64,000 bases of DNA from Kineothrix sp. MB12-C1 (GCF_030863805.1 NZ_CP132957.1:1922001-1986000); one strand, 5' to 3'; positions 50,685 to 59,828 are shown, counted from the first letter of the stretch. Program-made: numbers and translations. Notes: generated from the sequence alone by a model not told the origin.

Positions 50685-51656
50685 TTAACGACAATTATTA
50701 TCATTATTCTGCCATTTTTGTCTATACTCGGCTGGAGTACATCCAAAATTTTCCCGGAAAATCTTCCCAAAATAGCTACTGCTTCCAAGGCCGCAAGCAT
50801 TACTTATAAAAGTGATGGATTCCCTGCCATTAGCCAATAAATGACATGCTATCTGTAGCCTATAGTTATTTAGATATTCTACCGGAGTTATTCGCATATG
50901 CTCTTTAAAAGACCGATAACATTCCCTCTCACTGATAAACGCTGCCCGGGCAATTTCTTCCACCGCTAGTTTCTGATCATAGTGCTCGTGAATGTAATTT
51001 ATCATTGTTTTTAACTTTTCATTTACCTTTCCATTTACTTTCTTCTCTTGAGGAAGCGTCTGCGCTATTTGCAAAAGATGATACCATATGCCGGAAAGTG
51101 TTTCATTTAATTTAATTTCGTATGCGAAATCTTCCTTATTCACTTTAAAAGAATTTCTTATTTTTTCTAAGATCTCTTCATGCTGTCCCTCATAAAATCC
51201 AAGGATTTCAATCGATGGAGACGTAATAAAAGGACGAATATATTTCTGCTCTGCCAAACTTCCCGGCCTTCCTCCAATTAAAGCAGGATCAAAGATATGA
51301 AGTTTTTGAATCGTACTTTTCTCGTTCACCGGCTGCCTTGTCATATGAAGAACATTGGAATTAATGATTCCACCGCTTCTTTCAGGAAAGATTACTTTAC
51401 CTTGAGGCGTATAATATTCCAGACTTCCTTTTTCAATGTAGAATAATTCTACCTCCTTATGCCAATGCCACGATGTATACGTTATCGTATATTTACTGAA
51501 TTCAACATAAGAAGCAAGGTATGGGAAGTCAAATGTCACTCCCGGAAGCACCTCTTCTTTACTCTCCTTTATCAATTGCAATCCATCAAAAACTCGCAAA
51601 ATATCCTTCTCCTTTTCTCCTTGATAGGGGGATATTACATAAGTGGCAAAAGGCAT
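50685..51656 (-). CDS. AraC-family regulator with N-terminal cupin-like domain
   Basis: 323 aa. Residues 40-190 form a cupin-like sensor (YTITYTSWHWHKEVELFYIEKGSLEYYTPQGKVIFPERSGGIINSNVLHM). The last 100 residues are an AraC domain (KLAVEEIARAAFISERECYRSFKEHMRITPVEYLNNYRLQIACHLLAN and SITFISNACGLGSSSYFGKIFRENFGCTPAEYRQKW). Regulators of this layout sense sugars or related ligands. The SD (GGAG) is very close to the ATG, so the start is uncertain. Divergent from the LysM gene across 42 nt. Confidence 0.9.
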   Translation of the reverse strand: MPFATYVISPYQGEKEKDILRVFDGLQLIKESKEEVLPGVTFDFPYLASYVEFSKYTITYTSWHWHKEVELFYIEKGSLEYYTPQGKVIFPERSGGIINSNVLHMTRQPVNEKSTIQKLHIFDPALIGGRPGSLAEQKYIRPFITSPSIEILGFYEGQHEEILEKIRNSFKVNKEDFAYEIKLNETLSGIWYHLLQIAQTLPQEKKVNGKVNEKLKTMINYIHEHYDQKLAVEEIARAAFISERECYRSFKEHMRITPVEYLNNYRLQIACHLLANGRESITFISNACGLGSSSYFGKIFRENFGCTPAEYRQKWQNNDNNCR

Positions 51657-51698
51657 CTCCAGGCATATAGTATTAATAAATAAAAAAGAGGTAATATC

Positions 51699-52451
51699 AT
51701 GAATCGCCCCTCAAAAATACAATATGTTATTAACCAAAATGATAATTTATATCAACTTTCCCGTTACTATCAAACGACCGTACCGGAGATTCTCACTTTA
51801 AATCCAAATATCGATCCCTATGATCTTCAAGCCGGAAGTTCTATTACCATCTGCCCAGGTGATCAATTCGTAAGCACTTCCTGCGATTCTAATCCTCCTG
51901 CATGTCCCAATCCCATCATACAACGTAATCTATACAGCAGCATGCTCCAGGCATGGCTTCAACATGCATATTGGACACGCCTGCTTCTTGTCAGCACTAC
52001 TAATACATTAGATGATGAGGGCGATACGATGTCACGAGCTTTACGAAATCCCGCGGATATCACTAAGGTTTTCACTACCTACTATTCACCGGCTACCGTT
52101 AACATAATCGAACAACTTCTCGCCGAACATATGAGGATAGAAAGTGAATTAATCACTGCAATGCGCGATGACCAGTCAGCGGAATCCGAAGCATTAAGTA
52201 AAAGATGGCATCAAAATGCTGACCAAATGGCTGAGACCTTCAGCAACATCAATCCTTTTTATAATACAGAAGATGTGCGCGATATGATTTACGAACACCT
52301 GAGACTAAGCATTCATGAGATAGAAATGCATCTATCGAACGACTATGAGGCCAGTATCGAAGCCTTCACTGAGGTAGAACAGTCAATTATTAAAATATCC
52401 CATTATTTTTCTTCCGGTATTATAAGTCAATTTCCCCAGAAATTTATGTAG
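51699..52451 (+). CDS. LysM-domain protein with four-helix C-terminus
   Basis: 250 aa with no signal peptide. Residues about 7-52 are one LysM module (IQYVINQNDNLYQLSRYYQTTVPEILTLNPNIDPYDLQAGSSITIC). Residues 75-240 are four long helices (LQAWLQHAYWTRLLLVSTTNT, FTTYYSPATVNIIEQLLAEHMRIESELITAMR, ESEALSKRWHQNADQMAETFSNINPF and a last MIYEHLRLSIHEIEMHL). Spore- or cell-wall-linked proteins have this plan in clostridia; here the absence of a signal peptide fits a spore-coat-like location. SD GAGGTAA. Confidence 0.8.
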   Translation: MNRPSKIQYVINQNDNLYQLSRYYQTTVPEILTLNPNIDPYDLQAGSSITICPGDQFVSTSCDSNPPACPNPIIQRNLYSSMLQAWLQHAYWTRLLLVSTTNTLDDEGDTMSRALRNPADITKVFTTYYSPATVNIIEQLLAEHMRIESELITAMRDDQSAESEALSKRWHQNADQMAETFSNINPFYNTEDVRDMIYEHLRLSIHEIEMHLSNDYEASIEAFTEVEQSIIKISHYFSSGIISQFPQKFM

Positions 52452-52469
52452 CCTTTACCTGTTTTTTTC

Positions 52470-52511
52470 GGACTATCGCTCCTACAGGCTCAATCTGCGG
52501 TTCGATAGTCC
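52470..52511 (+). terminator. Terminator between LysM and exonuclease genes
   Basis: 9-bp perfect stem (52470-52478 with 52503-52511) plus ATTTTATT, between convergent genes. Confidence 0.65.
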
Positions 52512-52514
52512 ATT

Positions 52515-53450
52515 TTATTCCTTAGAAATATTTTTCTTCGTACGCTCTTTTTTCTCTTTTATCTCGACCATTTCACTTTCAGGTATCAGTTTTATTGTTT
52601 TTACCGCATATAGCTTTTCATTTTCTGCCTTTCTAATTCGAACCTTCGCTTTTACATATCCATGATTATTACATAGACCAATGCTGTAATAATGTTTTCC
52701 GTTAGGAGAAAACCACTTAATCTTACGCTTAATATTTTTTCGGCAAAGATAGCATTTTGTGCTCATGATCTCCCTATCCTCAAGTATGTCCTGCTTGCTG
52801 TCGAACTCTCTGGAGATATACTTCGCATAATTATCGAATATTTCAAACACTTCTTCTTTTTTACTCTTGGGCAACGAAAAAACATCGAAAGAAATATTCT
52901 TAAACACCCACATTTCTATACATGTCAGAACCTTGGCCGTATAGCACGCATCGCTGAACGCCCTATGAAAGGGAATATCCTTCTTTATGTCAAGAAAATC
53001 TATGGCATATTCCAAGGTTCTGCGAGACTTCTTATCCTCAAATGCAATACTGAACAGCTTCTGTATATCATAAAATTTGAAGGGCCGGTCCGAAAGAGGA
53101 GGTATCTTATAATACCTCATATTCCGCTGCAACTCTGTCAAGTCCAAAGGACCCCAAGTGCAAAACATAAAATCGCTGCCGCACCAGGACAAAAATTCCT
53201 CTGCCACCTCTTTAAACAACTTTTCCCCTTGAAGCTGTTCTATCCGTAGATGTATCAACTTCTTCGTAATATGATGCATTTCCCGATAAATCTGAGGTTT
53301 TATTAATCGGTTGAATTCACCAATTATTTCGAACTCCTCATTCAACTTCAATGCACCAATTTCTATAATTTCAAAAGGAACTTCCTTTATTTCCTTTTCC
53401 TTACCTGTATTGCTCTGGTTCCACTCCAAATCAAACACTATATAATTCAT
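52515..53450 (-). CDS. DEDDh 3'-5' exonuclease (EXOIII/KapD-like)
   Basis: 311 aa. Exonuclease residues are in order: YIVFDLEWNQ (Asp, Glu), FCTWGPLDLTELQRNMRYY (Asp) and FHRAFSDACYTAKVL (His, Asp). Residues 200-310 form a basic C-terminal tail with a CYLCRKNIKRKIKWFSPN CxxC motif, and a lysine-rich end. Similar proteins (KapD-like) act on RNA or DNA ends; the sporulation inhibitor KapD is related. Standalone gene. Confidence 0.9.
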   Translation of the reverse strand: MNYIVFDLEWNQSNTGKEKEIKEVPFEIIEIGALKLNEEFEIIGEFNRLIKPQIYREMHHITKKLIHLRIEQLQGEKLFKEVAEEFLSWCGSDFMFCTWGPLDLTELQRNMRYYKIPPLSDRPFKFYDIQKLFSIAFEDKKSRRTLEYAIDFLDIKKDIPFHRAFSDACYTAKVLTCIEMWVFKNISFDVFSLPKSKKEEVFEIFDNYAKYISREFDSKQDILEDREIMSTKCYLCRKNIKRKIKWFSPNGKHYYSIGLCNNHGYVKAKVRIRKAENEKLYAVKTIKLIPESEMVEIKEKKERTKKNISKE

Positions 53451-53569
53451 GTAAGATACCTTCCCTCTATAGAAGAGTTTATCCTTAAGCCATCTTTTTT
53501 ATTTTGAATTCTTTTCTTATAAATGTCAAGAAATATACGACTTCAAGCCTTTATTCCGGTTCCAAATGA

Positions 53570-54148
53570 CTATGCTCCCATATGGATAATATTTCCACCC
53601 ATGAACTTCGCTTCATTATCCTCATGAGTTACAAAAATCACCGTTTTACCGGCACTTTTTTCGAGAGTATACTCCATCATCTCTCTCTTATTATCTTCAT
53701 CCAACCCTTTAAAAGGCTCATCCAGAATCAAAATATCATAAGATGCCATAAGTGCCCGGACAAGTGCAACCCTTCGGCGCATTCCGCCGGATAATTCTCT
53801 CACCGGCTGCATCCTGCTTTCCCGAAGTCCCACCTTGCATAGCTCTTCTTCCATCTTACTTACGGATATCCCGCGGCCACATACGAGGCGAATATTAGAT
53901 ATAGGGCTTAGATTCTCACAAAGTCTATCCTCTTGAAACACCATACTAACTCGTTTCTGCCCTATTCCTTCCACCTCTCCTTCATCAGCAGACTCAAGTC
54001 TCGCAAGAATTCTAAGGAGAGTCGTTTTTCCCACACCTGAAGGTCCCATAATAGAGGTGATTCTCCCCTCCTCTATCTTCGCGCAAAGATGGTGAAGAAC
54101 CTGATTTTTCCCATATCTCTTCGATAAATTATTTATAATGATATCCAT
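53570..54148 (-). CDS. ABC transporter ATP-binding protein (NitT/TauT type)
   Basis: 192 aa, short for the family. Walker A SIMGPSGVGKTTLLRIL, Q-loop VSMVFQEDRLCENL, signature VRELSGGMRRRVALVRAL and Walker B ILILDEPFKGLDE are intact; switch His in VTHEDNEA. SD GGGAG precedes the ATG. Third gene of the transporter operon, separated from the permease by a 177-nt gap holding a repeat. Confidence 0.93.
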   Translation of the reverse strand: MDIIINNLSKRYGKNQVLHHLCAKIEEGRITSIMGPSGVGKTTLLRILARLESADEGEVEGIGQKRVSMVFQEDRLCENLSPISNIRLVCGRGISVSKMEEELCKVGLRESRMQPVRELSGGMRRRVALVRALMASYDILILDEPFKGLDEDNKREMMEYTLEKSAGKTVIFVTHEDNEAKFMGGNIIHMGA

Positions 54149-54203
54149 TGTCTATAACTCCCTTACGTTTTCAACAGCCTTCCATTCTTTTCACTAGCTT
54201 ATC

Positions 54204-54344
54204 GTTACCATTCAGCCTACGGCTTCCTAGTAACAATTCATGCACAGAAATACTGCTCCACAGTATTTCGCGCTTGCAAAACTCGGGTTTTCTGTAACCT
54301 TCGCTAACAAAAACACCTCGCGATGCTAATGGTTGAATAGTAAC
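54204..54344. repeat. 141-bp repeat-like element with terminal inverted repeats
   Basis: GTTACCATTCAGCC (54204-54217) and, inverted, GGTTGAATAGTAAC (54331-54344). Between them, AAATACTG...CAGTATTT forms a short hairpin. Its right end provides the last codons of the permease gene (54326). GTTAC(T/C)ATTCA also occurs at the ends of the 27-nt-family repeats. Confidence 0.55.
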
Positions 54345-55123
54345 AACTTATCCACAAAAAATAGGAATAACTTCTCAAAACTGACACTCAATATGATAAT
54401 AGTTAAGGTCCATGCGAATAAATCCGGAGTCTGCAAATATATCTTAGCCTCATATAGCTTCTCTCCAATGGAACCTTTCGGAATCCCAATAACTTCCGCT
54501 GCCACTCCTGCCTTCCAGCAAAGTCCAAGGGACAAAGAGGCTGCCGTTCTAAAATACGGCATGAGCTGAGGTATATAAAGGTATCGAAGACGTTTACGTC
54601 GAGACACTTGGAAAACCTGTGCCATTTCCAAAAGTTGTCCGTCCATCTGTCCTATTCCTTCCAGAATATTCTTATAGATAATCGGCAATACCATAAGAAA
54701 TGAAATGACCACTGCAAGATTGCGGGAAGGCACCCAGATTAAAATGAGAATAATAAAAGAAGCCACAGGTATTGTCGTCATAACAACGATCAGAGGCTGT
54801 ACCAGCTCCCTGATAACCCGGCTAAAGAAACTGATACCGGACAGAAAAGTTCCGACACACAATGCCAAAAGAAATCCTCCGATAATCCGTAAAAAGGAAA
54901 AGGCGATGGAACTCCAGAATTCTGAAACCGTCATAAGCTGCAGCAGGCGCAGCAATACAACAACAGGAGATACCAAGAGTACCTCCTGCCCAATGAAACG
55001 GGCCCCTATCTCCCATACGGTAAGCCATAGAAGAACTGCCCATATTTTTGTTGTTTTCTCATTCGGTTTATCTCCTGTAATAAAAATCATCCTCCGGAAC
55101 CGCTCCTCCCACAGCCTTTTCAT
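54326..55123 (-). CDS. ABC transporter permease (NitT/TauT type)
   Basis: 265 aa, six membrane segments, starting at ATG 55123 inside the last 56 nt of the binding-protein gene; an internal ATG at 55090 is the alternative. EMAQVFQVSRRKRLRYLYIPQLMPYFRTAASLSLGLCWKAGVAAEVIG is the typical cytoplasmic EAA loop (here QLLEMAQ...). The last six residues LLLFNH are encoded by the end of a repeat. Membrane partner of the ATPase 53570-54148. Confidence 0.9.
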   Translation of the reverse strand: MKRLWEERFRRMIFITGDKPNEKTTKIWAVLLWLTVWEIGARFIGQEVLLVSPVVVLLRLLQLMTVSEFWSSIAFSFLRIIGGFLLALCVGTFLSGISFFSRVIRELVQPLIVVMTTIPVASFIILILIWVPSRNLAVVISFLMVLPIIYKNILEGIGQMDGQLLEMAQVFQVSRRKRLRYLYIPQLMPYFRTAASLSLGLCWKAGVAAEVIGIPKGSIGEKLYEAKIYLQTPDLFAWTLTIIILSVSFEKLFLFFVDKLLLFNH

Positions 55124-56177
55124 TTTGTTCCATCAATACATTCAGATAGCCTGATAACTGCTCCTGCATTTCAGTACCTTCTATAAAGGTAATATTACAA
55201 TAGGGAAGGGCCTTGCTTGCTACTGCTGCCGGAACAATATCGAACTTTTCAATAAGGGCGGCTGCATCCTCTATATTCCCATTTACATAGGATACGGATT
55301 CCTTATAAGAATCCAGAAAGGCATTTACCGCATCCGGATATTCCTTCGCGAACTCAGTTCTTACAATAATGACTCCCGTGAGCAATGCGCTAGAATCCCC
55401 GTCCTCTGTCTGCACTTTATCCCATTCTTGATTTAGATCCAAAGCAATTCTTATCTTATCATTCTTTGCCTGTGCAGTTGTAACGAAAGGCTGGGGAAGC
55501 AAAGCGATCTCACTTTCCTGTGAAGACGCAGTAAGAGCCGCCACGCACTCCGTATGCTCAGACTTCCATTCGATAGTTACATCCTTTTCAGGGTCAATTC
55601 CGTTCTCCATGAGAATATAATTGAGCGCATATTCAGGAGTAGCTCCTTTTCCGCTGGCATATATCGTCCTCCCCGTTAGGTCACCGACCGAATGAACAGT
55701 GTTGCCTGTATCCACAATGTAAAGCACTCCCAATGTATTAATTGCAAGGACTTGCACTTGTTTCTGCGTATTATTATAAAGTACCGAAGCTAAGTTTGCC
55801 GGAACTGCTGCAATATCCACCTCTCCCTGAACAAGTTTCGGCATTACCTCGTCCACAGAAGCAACGATGGAAAAGTCATAATTATTGCTGTTCACACTTC
55901 CGCCTTCCGCTTCATCCATCAGCTTTACTAAGCCCATCGCTGTCGGCCCTTTCAAAGCCATCACACGAATATCTGTTAGCGCTTCTTCTTTATCCATCAA
56001 GTCCTGGGAATGCTCTTCGGAGAGACTTTCCAACTCCGCCTCTTCTGCAATGTTCTCCTCTGAAAGAATATTTTCAGTCTGCGCGTTGCTTTCCTGAGAA
56101 CTTCCCTGATTACCACAGCCAGCTATAAATAATAGAATTAAGGTTAGGCTGGTTATTAACATGAGTGCTTTCTTCAT
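55068..56177 (-). CDS. ABC transporter substrate-binding lipoprotein
   Basis: 369 aa with lipoprotein signal (LILLFIAGCGNQ, lipobox IAGC). Residues about 25-70 are an acidic linker; residues 72-355 are a type II binding fold like NMT1/SsuA proteins (VMALKGPTAMGLVKLMDEAE, VDIAAVPANLASVLYNNT, GKGATPEYALNYILMENGIDPEKDVTIEW, EIALLPQPFVTTAQAKNDKI). Substrate unknown; the family includes thiamine precursor, sulfonate and nitrate uptake. First gene of the operon with overlapping permease. Confidence 0.9.
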   Translation of the reverse strand: MKKALMLITSLTLILLFIAGCGNQGSSQESNAQTENILSEENIAEEAELESLSEEHSQDLMDKEEALTDIRVMALKGPTAMGLVKLMDEAEGGSVNSNNYDFSIVASVDEVMPKLVQGEVDIAAVPANLASVLYNNTQKQVQVLAINTLGVLYIVDTGNTVHSVGDLTGRTIYASGKGATPEYALNYILMENGIDPEKDVTIEWKSEHTECVAALTASSQESEIALLPQPFVTTAQAKNDKIRIALDLNQEWDKVQTEDGDSSALLTGVIIVRTEFAKEYPDAVNAFLDSYKESVSYVNGNIEDAAALIEKFDIVPAAVASKALPYCNITFIEGTEMQEQLSGYLNVLMEQNEKAVGGAVPEDDFYYRR

Positions 56178-56190
56178 AATATTTCTCCTC

Positions 56191-57513
56191 TTAATGTTTT
56201 ATAATTTTATGTTCACCTTTCATATACTGTACCGCAATTCTATTCTCTGGCTTGCAGTCGCATAGATAAATAACAGCCAAAAAGAACCATTCCGCCGGTT
56301 TCATCAGGAAATAAATAAGATCGGCGGTATATGGAGACTTTATATGCTTTGCAATGGGATAGCCATATTTATCATACACCCCTCGTATCAATGCATGCAA
56401 ACGCGGTGTCTTTTCTTCCAGAATCTGCTCGAATGCATTTGCAATACAAAGCTGCCTGTTGACGATAACTTCATTCCCATGCCTTATTCCGAGGCGCAGC
56501 GGTTTTACTATCTTTTTATGCCCGCCAGCCGCCACAGTACATAGGTAATGTTGATCATACATAATATTCTGAGGTGCTATGCGCTGAGAGAAATTCCAAT
56601 CCGCTGTTTCTGTCCACGCCTTAATAACGCTATCCGGCTGCTGACCGAATAACATCATAATCAAAATAATGACCCCAAGAAGAGGAATTGTGAACAGTAA
56701 TCCTACGAGCGGCCAATTGGCTGAATTCATTAACCATGAATAAAAGCGAGAAAGTAAAGGGCTTTGGGGAAAATGGTTTTCTTTTATGGGCAAATTGGAT
56801 TCCATTTCCAAATCGGGCTGGTGAATCTTTCGCCATTCCTTTATCACATCCTTTATCGTTTTTAAAATTATAACGATAAAATTAGCCGGTAGTATGCACA
56901 ATACCAATATGTTGAAATCGCTGCCCCAAAGCTGTACTATCCAGAGAATACATCCTACAGCGCCCAGGTACATAGCAGCGATGCCAAGAACGGCCAGCAA
57001 GGGAGATATCTTCTCCAGCGATTTATAACGGAGGAGAAAATATCCAAGTAACGCAATGATAACTATAGCGCATATGGTCGGCATTGTTCCTGTATGAATG
57101 GGCGTATGTAATTGACTATTGTATAGTTGCTGCTGCCAATCCTCCAATACAATATTCGAAAATTCGGTGAGTAAATATAAAAAAGAATATACTGTCCCCA
57201 GGAAAATAATCAAAAGCTCTATCTTCTTATCACTTCTCAAAGCCTTCTCCGACGGGTTTTTAATAAATAATGAAATTAGATTCATAAGCGTTAGAACCGG
57301 AGGTAAGACGATAAATAATGTAAACAGAATGAAGCCCCAGAAAAATCCGTATATATCATCTATCCTTAAGCCACTATGCCACACTTCTTCTATAAGTACG
57401 AAGATTCCCATAACAAAAATAATCAAGGAACTTACGATCAAGCTCAAAGCTATCGGCCGCTTTTCATAAAATAATATTATTTTACCGAATATCTTTTTTA
57501 CCTTATCCTTCAT
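56191..57513 (-). CDS. DUF6688-like membrane protein
   Basis: 440 aa. Eight hydrophobic segments between residues 18 and 305, then a C-terminal soluble part from residue 305 (NIMYDQHYLCTVAAGGHKKIVKPLRLGIRHGNEVIVNRQLCIANAFEQILEEKTPRLHALIRGVYDKYGYPIAKHI). I recognise this last block from an uncharacterised family (DUF6688, from memory). No catalytic motif is obvious. It is 13 nt upstream of the binding lipoprotein gene, so it may be in the same operon. Function unknown. Confidence 0.7.
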   Translation of the reverse strand: MKDKVKKIFGKIILFYEKRPIALSLIVSSLIIFVMGIFVLIEEVWHSGLRIDDIYGFFWGFILFTLFIVLPPVLTLMNLISLFIKNPSEKALRSDKKIELLIIFLGTVYSFLYLLTEFSNIVLEDWQQQLYNSQLHTPIHTGTMPTICAIVIIALLGYFLLRYKSLEKISPLLAVLGIAAMYLGAVGCILWIVQLWGSDFNILVLCILPANFIVIILKTIKDVIKEWRKIHQPDLEMESNLPIKENHFPQSPLLSRFYSWLMNSANWPLVGLLFTIPLLGVIILIMMLFGQQPDSVIKAWTETADWNFSQRIAPQNIMYDQHYLCTVAAGGHKKIVKPLRLGIRHGNEVIVNRQLCIANAFEQILEEKTPRLHALIRGVYDKYGYPIAKHIKSPYTADLIYFLMKPAEWFFLAVIYLCDCKPENRIAVQYMKGEHKIIKH

Positions 57514-57580
57514 CTTTTCCTACCCCTTTTTACGCTCTTTTCTGTCTTTCAATATACCATATAACAGGTCTTTGTGAAAC

Positions 57581-57856
57581 TCACACTTTAAATAATTTTA
57601 CCCCATACGAAGGGACGGCATTTACGAGCACTGTTCCTTCTAACTTCAGAATCTCCTCATTCCAAAGTTCTTTTGCATAAGTCCCCTCTATATTTTCACA
57701 CATAAACTGCTCTACATCTGTTATATTACAACTTATCTCCTGTATTTCGTTACTTAAGTTGAATATTTTCCCATAACAATGGGATTTACCGTCCACATCA
57801 TGTTCATAAGAAGCTGCTCGATGAACATAGGTATAAATAAATTCTTTAAAGTTATT
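57581..57856 (-). pseudogene. C-terminal fragment of a glycoside hydrolase, fused to integrase relic
   Basis: The last 90 codons of a 199-codon frame read like the C-terminal beta-sandwich of an alpha-galactosidase-type enzyme (NLSNEIQEISCNITDVEQFMCENIEGTYAKELWNEEILKLEGTVLVNAVPSYGVKLFKV). No start codon of its own; it joins in frame to integrase sequence at about 57856. I infer a deletion or recombination at the element edge. Confidence 0.65.
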
Positions 57857-58420
57857 TTTCCCTCCGTATATCATTTCATCACGATACTTTTCATAAACCT
57901 TGTCGCTTTCCATAAAGGACAACAGTTTTGCTTCCTGTTCTGGGGTTAAAGCAATCTTAGGTTCTGTATCATCTTCCAGAACATCACTCAATTTAAAGTC
58001 GAAAGGGTTCTTTCTGATACACCATTCTTTAGCGTCTGACTGCTTGACCGTATCAATGCTTCTAGCACCGAGGGGGTCTTTTTTCAGAATGTCCATAAGA
58101 TACTTGCGTCCCTTTTCCGTATTGCGTTTGATGTTCTTTCTGTGGCTGTTCTTCTTCGCATAAAGCTGGCAGACCGTCATTTTCTTTCCAACTGTGTCAA
58201 TACCGTCATTAAGGTCTTTTTGTATCGACTGTTCCTTTTCTCGGAGTGATATATCCTCACGTTTCCCTGCTGGGGTTTTATCCGTTGGAACAAGTTTCCA
58301 AGCATACTCAAACTTCGGCTCTCCAAGTGCGTTTATATATTTGTAGGCGTATCTTCCGTCTTTTCTCTGGCTCTCTCCAGTCCTTAAAATTCGTCCTTTG
58401 CTATCACGTCTTTTTTACAT
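57857..58420 (-). pseudogene. int: Tn916/Tn1549-family integrase relic
   Basis: From ATG 58420 the second codon is TAA, after which KRRDSKGRILRTGESQRKDGRYAYKY and MTVCQLYAKKNSH onward clearly match Tn916-type integrase. A block of about 32 residues (the stretch after DAKEW in Tn916 Int) is missing in frame, and the catalytic C-terminal half is absent, replaced by glycosidase sequence. Non-functional. Open reading frame from 58180 is a remnant, not a real start. Confidence 0.88.
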
Positions 58421-58497
58421 GATGTTAAGCTCCTTTCAAAGTAGAAAGAGCCTTGATACGACTACCTATATTATACCATACTTCAGTCTCATTTTCA

Positions 58498-58701
58498 CTA
58501 AATAACGTCCAAAGTATCAACGATTTTTTCAAACTGTTTCCGCTTAATCTGCACACGGTTTCCATTCATAATGACCCATCCAGAATTGATATTTTCCTCT
58601 GCCAACTTACGCAGTTTCTTCTCCCCGATACGGAAGTATTTTGACGCTTCCTCAATCGTCAGCGTGTATCTTTCCCAAATTGGCACATCAGTATTGTTCA
58701 T
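58498..58701 (-). CDS. xis: Excisionase (Tn916-type Xis)
   Basis: 67 aa and intact. [63 protein letters not shown] is a close match to Tn916 Xis. Normally it directs the integrase to excise the element; here the integrase is broken, so it has no partner in place. SD AGGAGGTGG precedes the ATG. Confidence 0.93.
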   Translation of the reverse strand: MNNTDVPIWERYTLTIEEASKYFRIGEKKLRKLAEENINSGWVIMNGNRVQIKRKQFEKIVDTLDVI

Positions 58702-58718
58702 AGTGTACCACCTCCTTT

Positions 58719-58940
58719 ATGTGCTTTTTCAGAAGCAGACAGACGGCTTTGGAAACGGTTGCTGACAAAATAGGTGTCACTCCGCAACACGTCAGCAATA
58801 TAGAAACTGGTAATTCTAGCGTCAGCCTAACGACACTTGTTGCGATTGCTAATCTGCTGAAAGTGTCGGCTGATGAATTGTTATGTGACACTATCTTGAT
58901 TGCAATGATTATGAAATACGGGTATTGGTTGATGTATTGA
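58719..58940 (+). pseudogene. Fragment of an XRE regulator
   Basis: The frame encodes TALETVADKIGVTPQHVSNIETGNSSVSLTTLVAIANLLKVSADELLCDT, most of an XRE helix-turn-helix, but the usual N-terminal residues are missing and the C-terminus turns into unrelated residues. No SD precedes the ATG. Probably a regulator of the decayed element. Confidence 0.7.
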
Positions 58941-59004
58941 AAGCGACCAAGGCTTCCATGCGAACCGTAAAACTCTTTGAAACTACTATAAATGAAAATG
59001 AATA

Positions 59005-59053
59005 AAACCGTAGTCTGTATAGATCACACGAGTGTGAAGTACAGCTACGGTTT
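59005..59053. terminator. Bidirectional terminator near the Cys-rich ORF
   Basis: Stem AAACCGTAG-CTGT with ACAG-CTACGGTTT (59005-59018 with 59041-59053, one bulge), T-rich on both strands. It overlaps the 3' end of the Cys-rich ORF. Confidence 0.7.
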
Positions 59054-59383
59054 TTCTTCATTGAATTTGTAACCTACACCCCAGACTGTAAGAATGTACT
59101 TTGGACTTTGTGGGTCTGGTTCTATTTTCATTCTTAGCTTTCGTATAAAACCTGTTAAGTTCTTAGCGTCTGATAATACCCATTTTTCAGTGTTCATTCT
59201 TGGTACCTTTTTTCGCCTGTTCTTACGTTCCTTTCTGGCTTCTTTTCGTTCTTTTTTTGCTTCAATGCGTTCGCAGGCTGGAAAAGACTGGTGTTTGGAA
59301 AGTTGGTGATGTTCTCGGCAAGCGTCACAATTTCCATGTCTTTTACATTTTGTTCTTTTACAAGGGCAATCTTTATTCTCCAT
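59045..59383 (-). CDS. Cys-rich protein fused to a truncated OmpR-type response regulator tail
   Basis: 112 aa from ATG 59383 with GGAGG 7 nt upstream. Residues 1-45 are Cys-rich (CPCKRTKCKRHGNCDACREHH), as in small metal-binding proteins of unknown role. The middle is a Lys/Arg-rich helix. The last 37 residues (FIRKLRMKIEPDPQSPKYILTVWGVGYKFNEE) are the C-terminal end of a VanR/OmpR-type DNA-binding domain with the rest lost. I infer an in-frame fusion produced by deletion; whether it is expressed as such is unknown. Confidence 0.6.
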   Translation of the reverse strand: MENKDCPCKRTKCKRHGNCDACREHHQLSKHQSFPACERIEAKKERKEARKERKNRRKKVPRMNTEKWVLSDAKNLTGFIRKLRMKIEPDPQSPKYILTVWGVGYKFNEEKP

Positions 59384-59402
59384 ATGTTTCCTCCAATGGT
59401 TA

Positions 59403-59828
59403 TTAACTTCGACACACATTGATACACTTCACAATACCAACAACAATCAGAATTACCGGCACGATTAAAGTAACAAAAAAGCAGGGAAGAAAGACAGTAA
59501 AAGATATTCCTTGTGCCGAGAGTAAAATGATAGTAAGTGGTGCAATGATTAAAAGTGCAGAGCCACCTGAAATTGCATAAACCCATTTTACTATGCTCTC
59601 TAACTTTTCCTGCTCAATTTTTTTATGACGCAATATACCCAATATTCCACTTGAAAGAAGTAATAGGGACGCAATAGATATACAACACATCAAAATGGTT
59701 ACATAAACAGGATAGTCGTATCCCTGTGCCCTCAATAAAATCAATGATAAAATACCAAATGAAACAGAAAGAATACTAATAATTATTTTTATGATAGTTA
59801 CCATGTGAATTTTTCCGTTTGTTTTCAT
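59403..59828 (-). CDS. Four-TM membrane protein of the TetR operon
   Basis: 141 aa with four membrane segments (IIKIIISILSVSFGILSLILL, YVTILMCCISIASLLLLSSGILGIL, WVYAISGGSALLIIAPLTIILL and VFLPCFFVTLIVPVILIVVGIVK). Its start overlaps the TetR stop by 4 nt (ATGA). Function unknown. In such pairs the membrane protein is often controlled by the TetR protein. Confidence 0.82.
   Translation of the reverse strand: MKTNGKIHMVTIIKIIISILSVSFGILSLILLRAQGYDYPVYVTILMCCISIASLLLLSSGILGILRHKKIEQEKLESIVKWVYAISGGSALLIIAPLTIILLSAQGISFTVFLPCFFVTLIVPVILIVVGIVKCINVCRS

Noticed and set aside
52692-53249. 185-codon plus-strand frame opposite the exonuclease
   Set aside because: Complementary shadow of the DEDDh exonuclease gene; Arg/Phe-rich composition and no SD.
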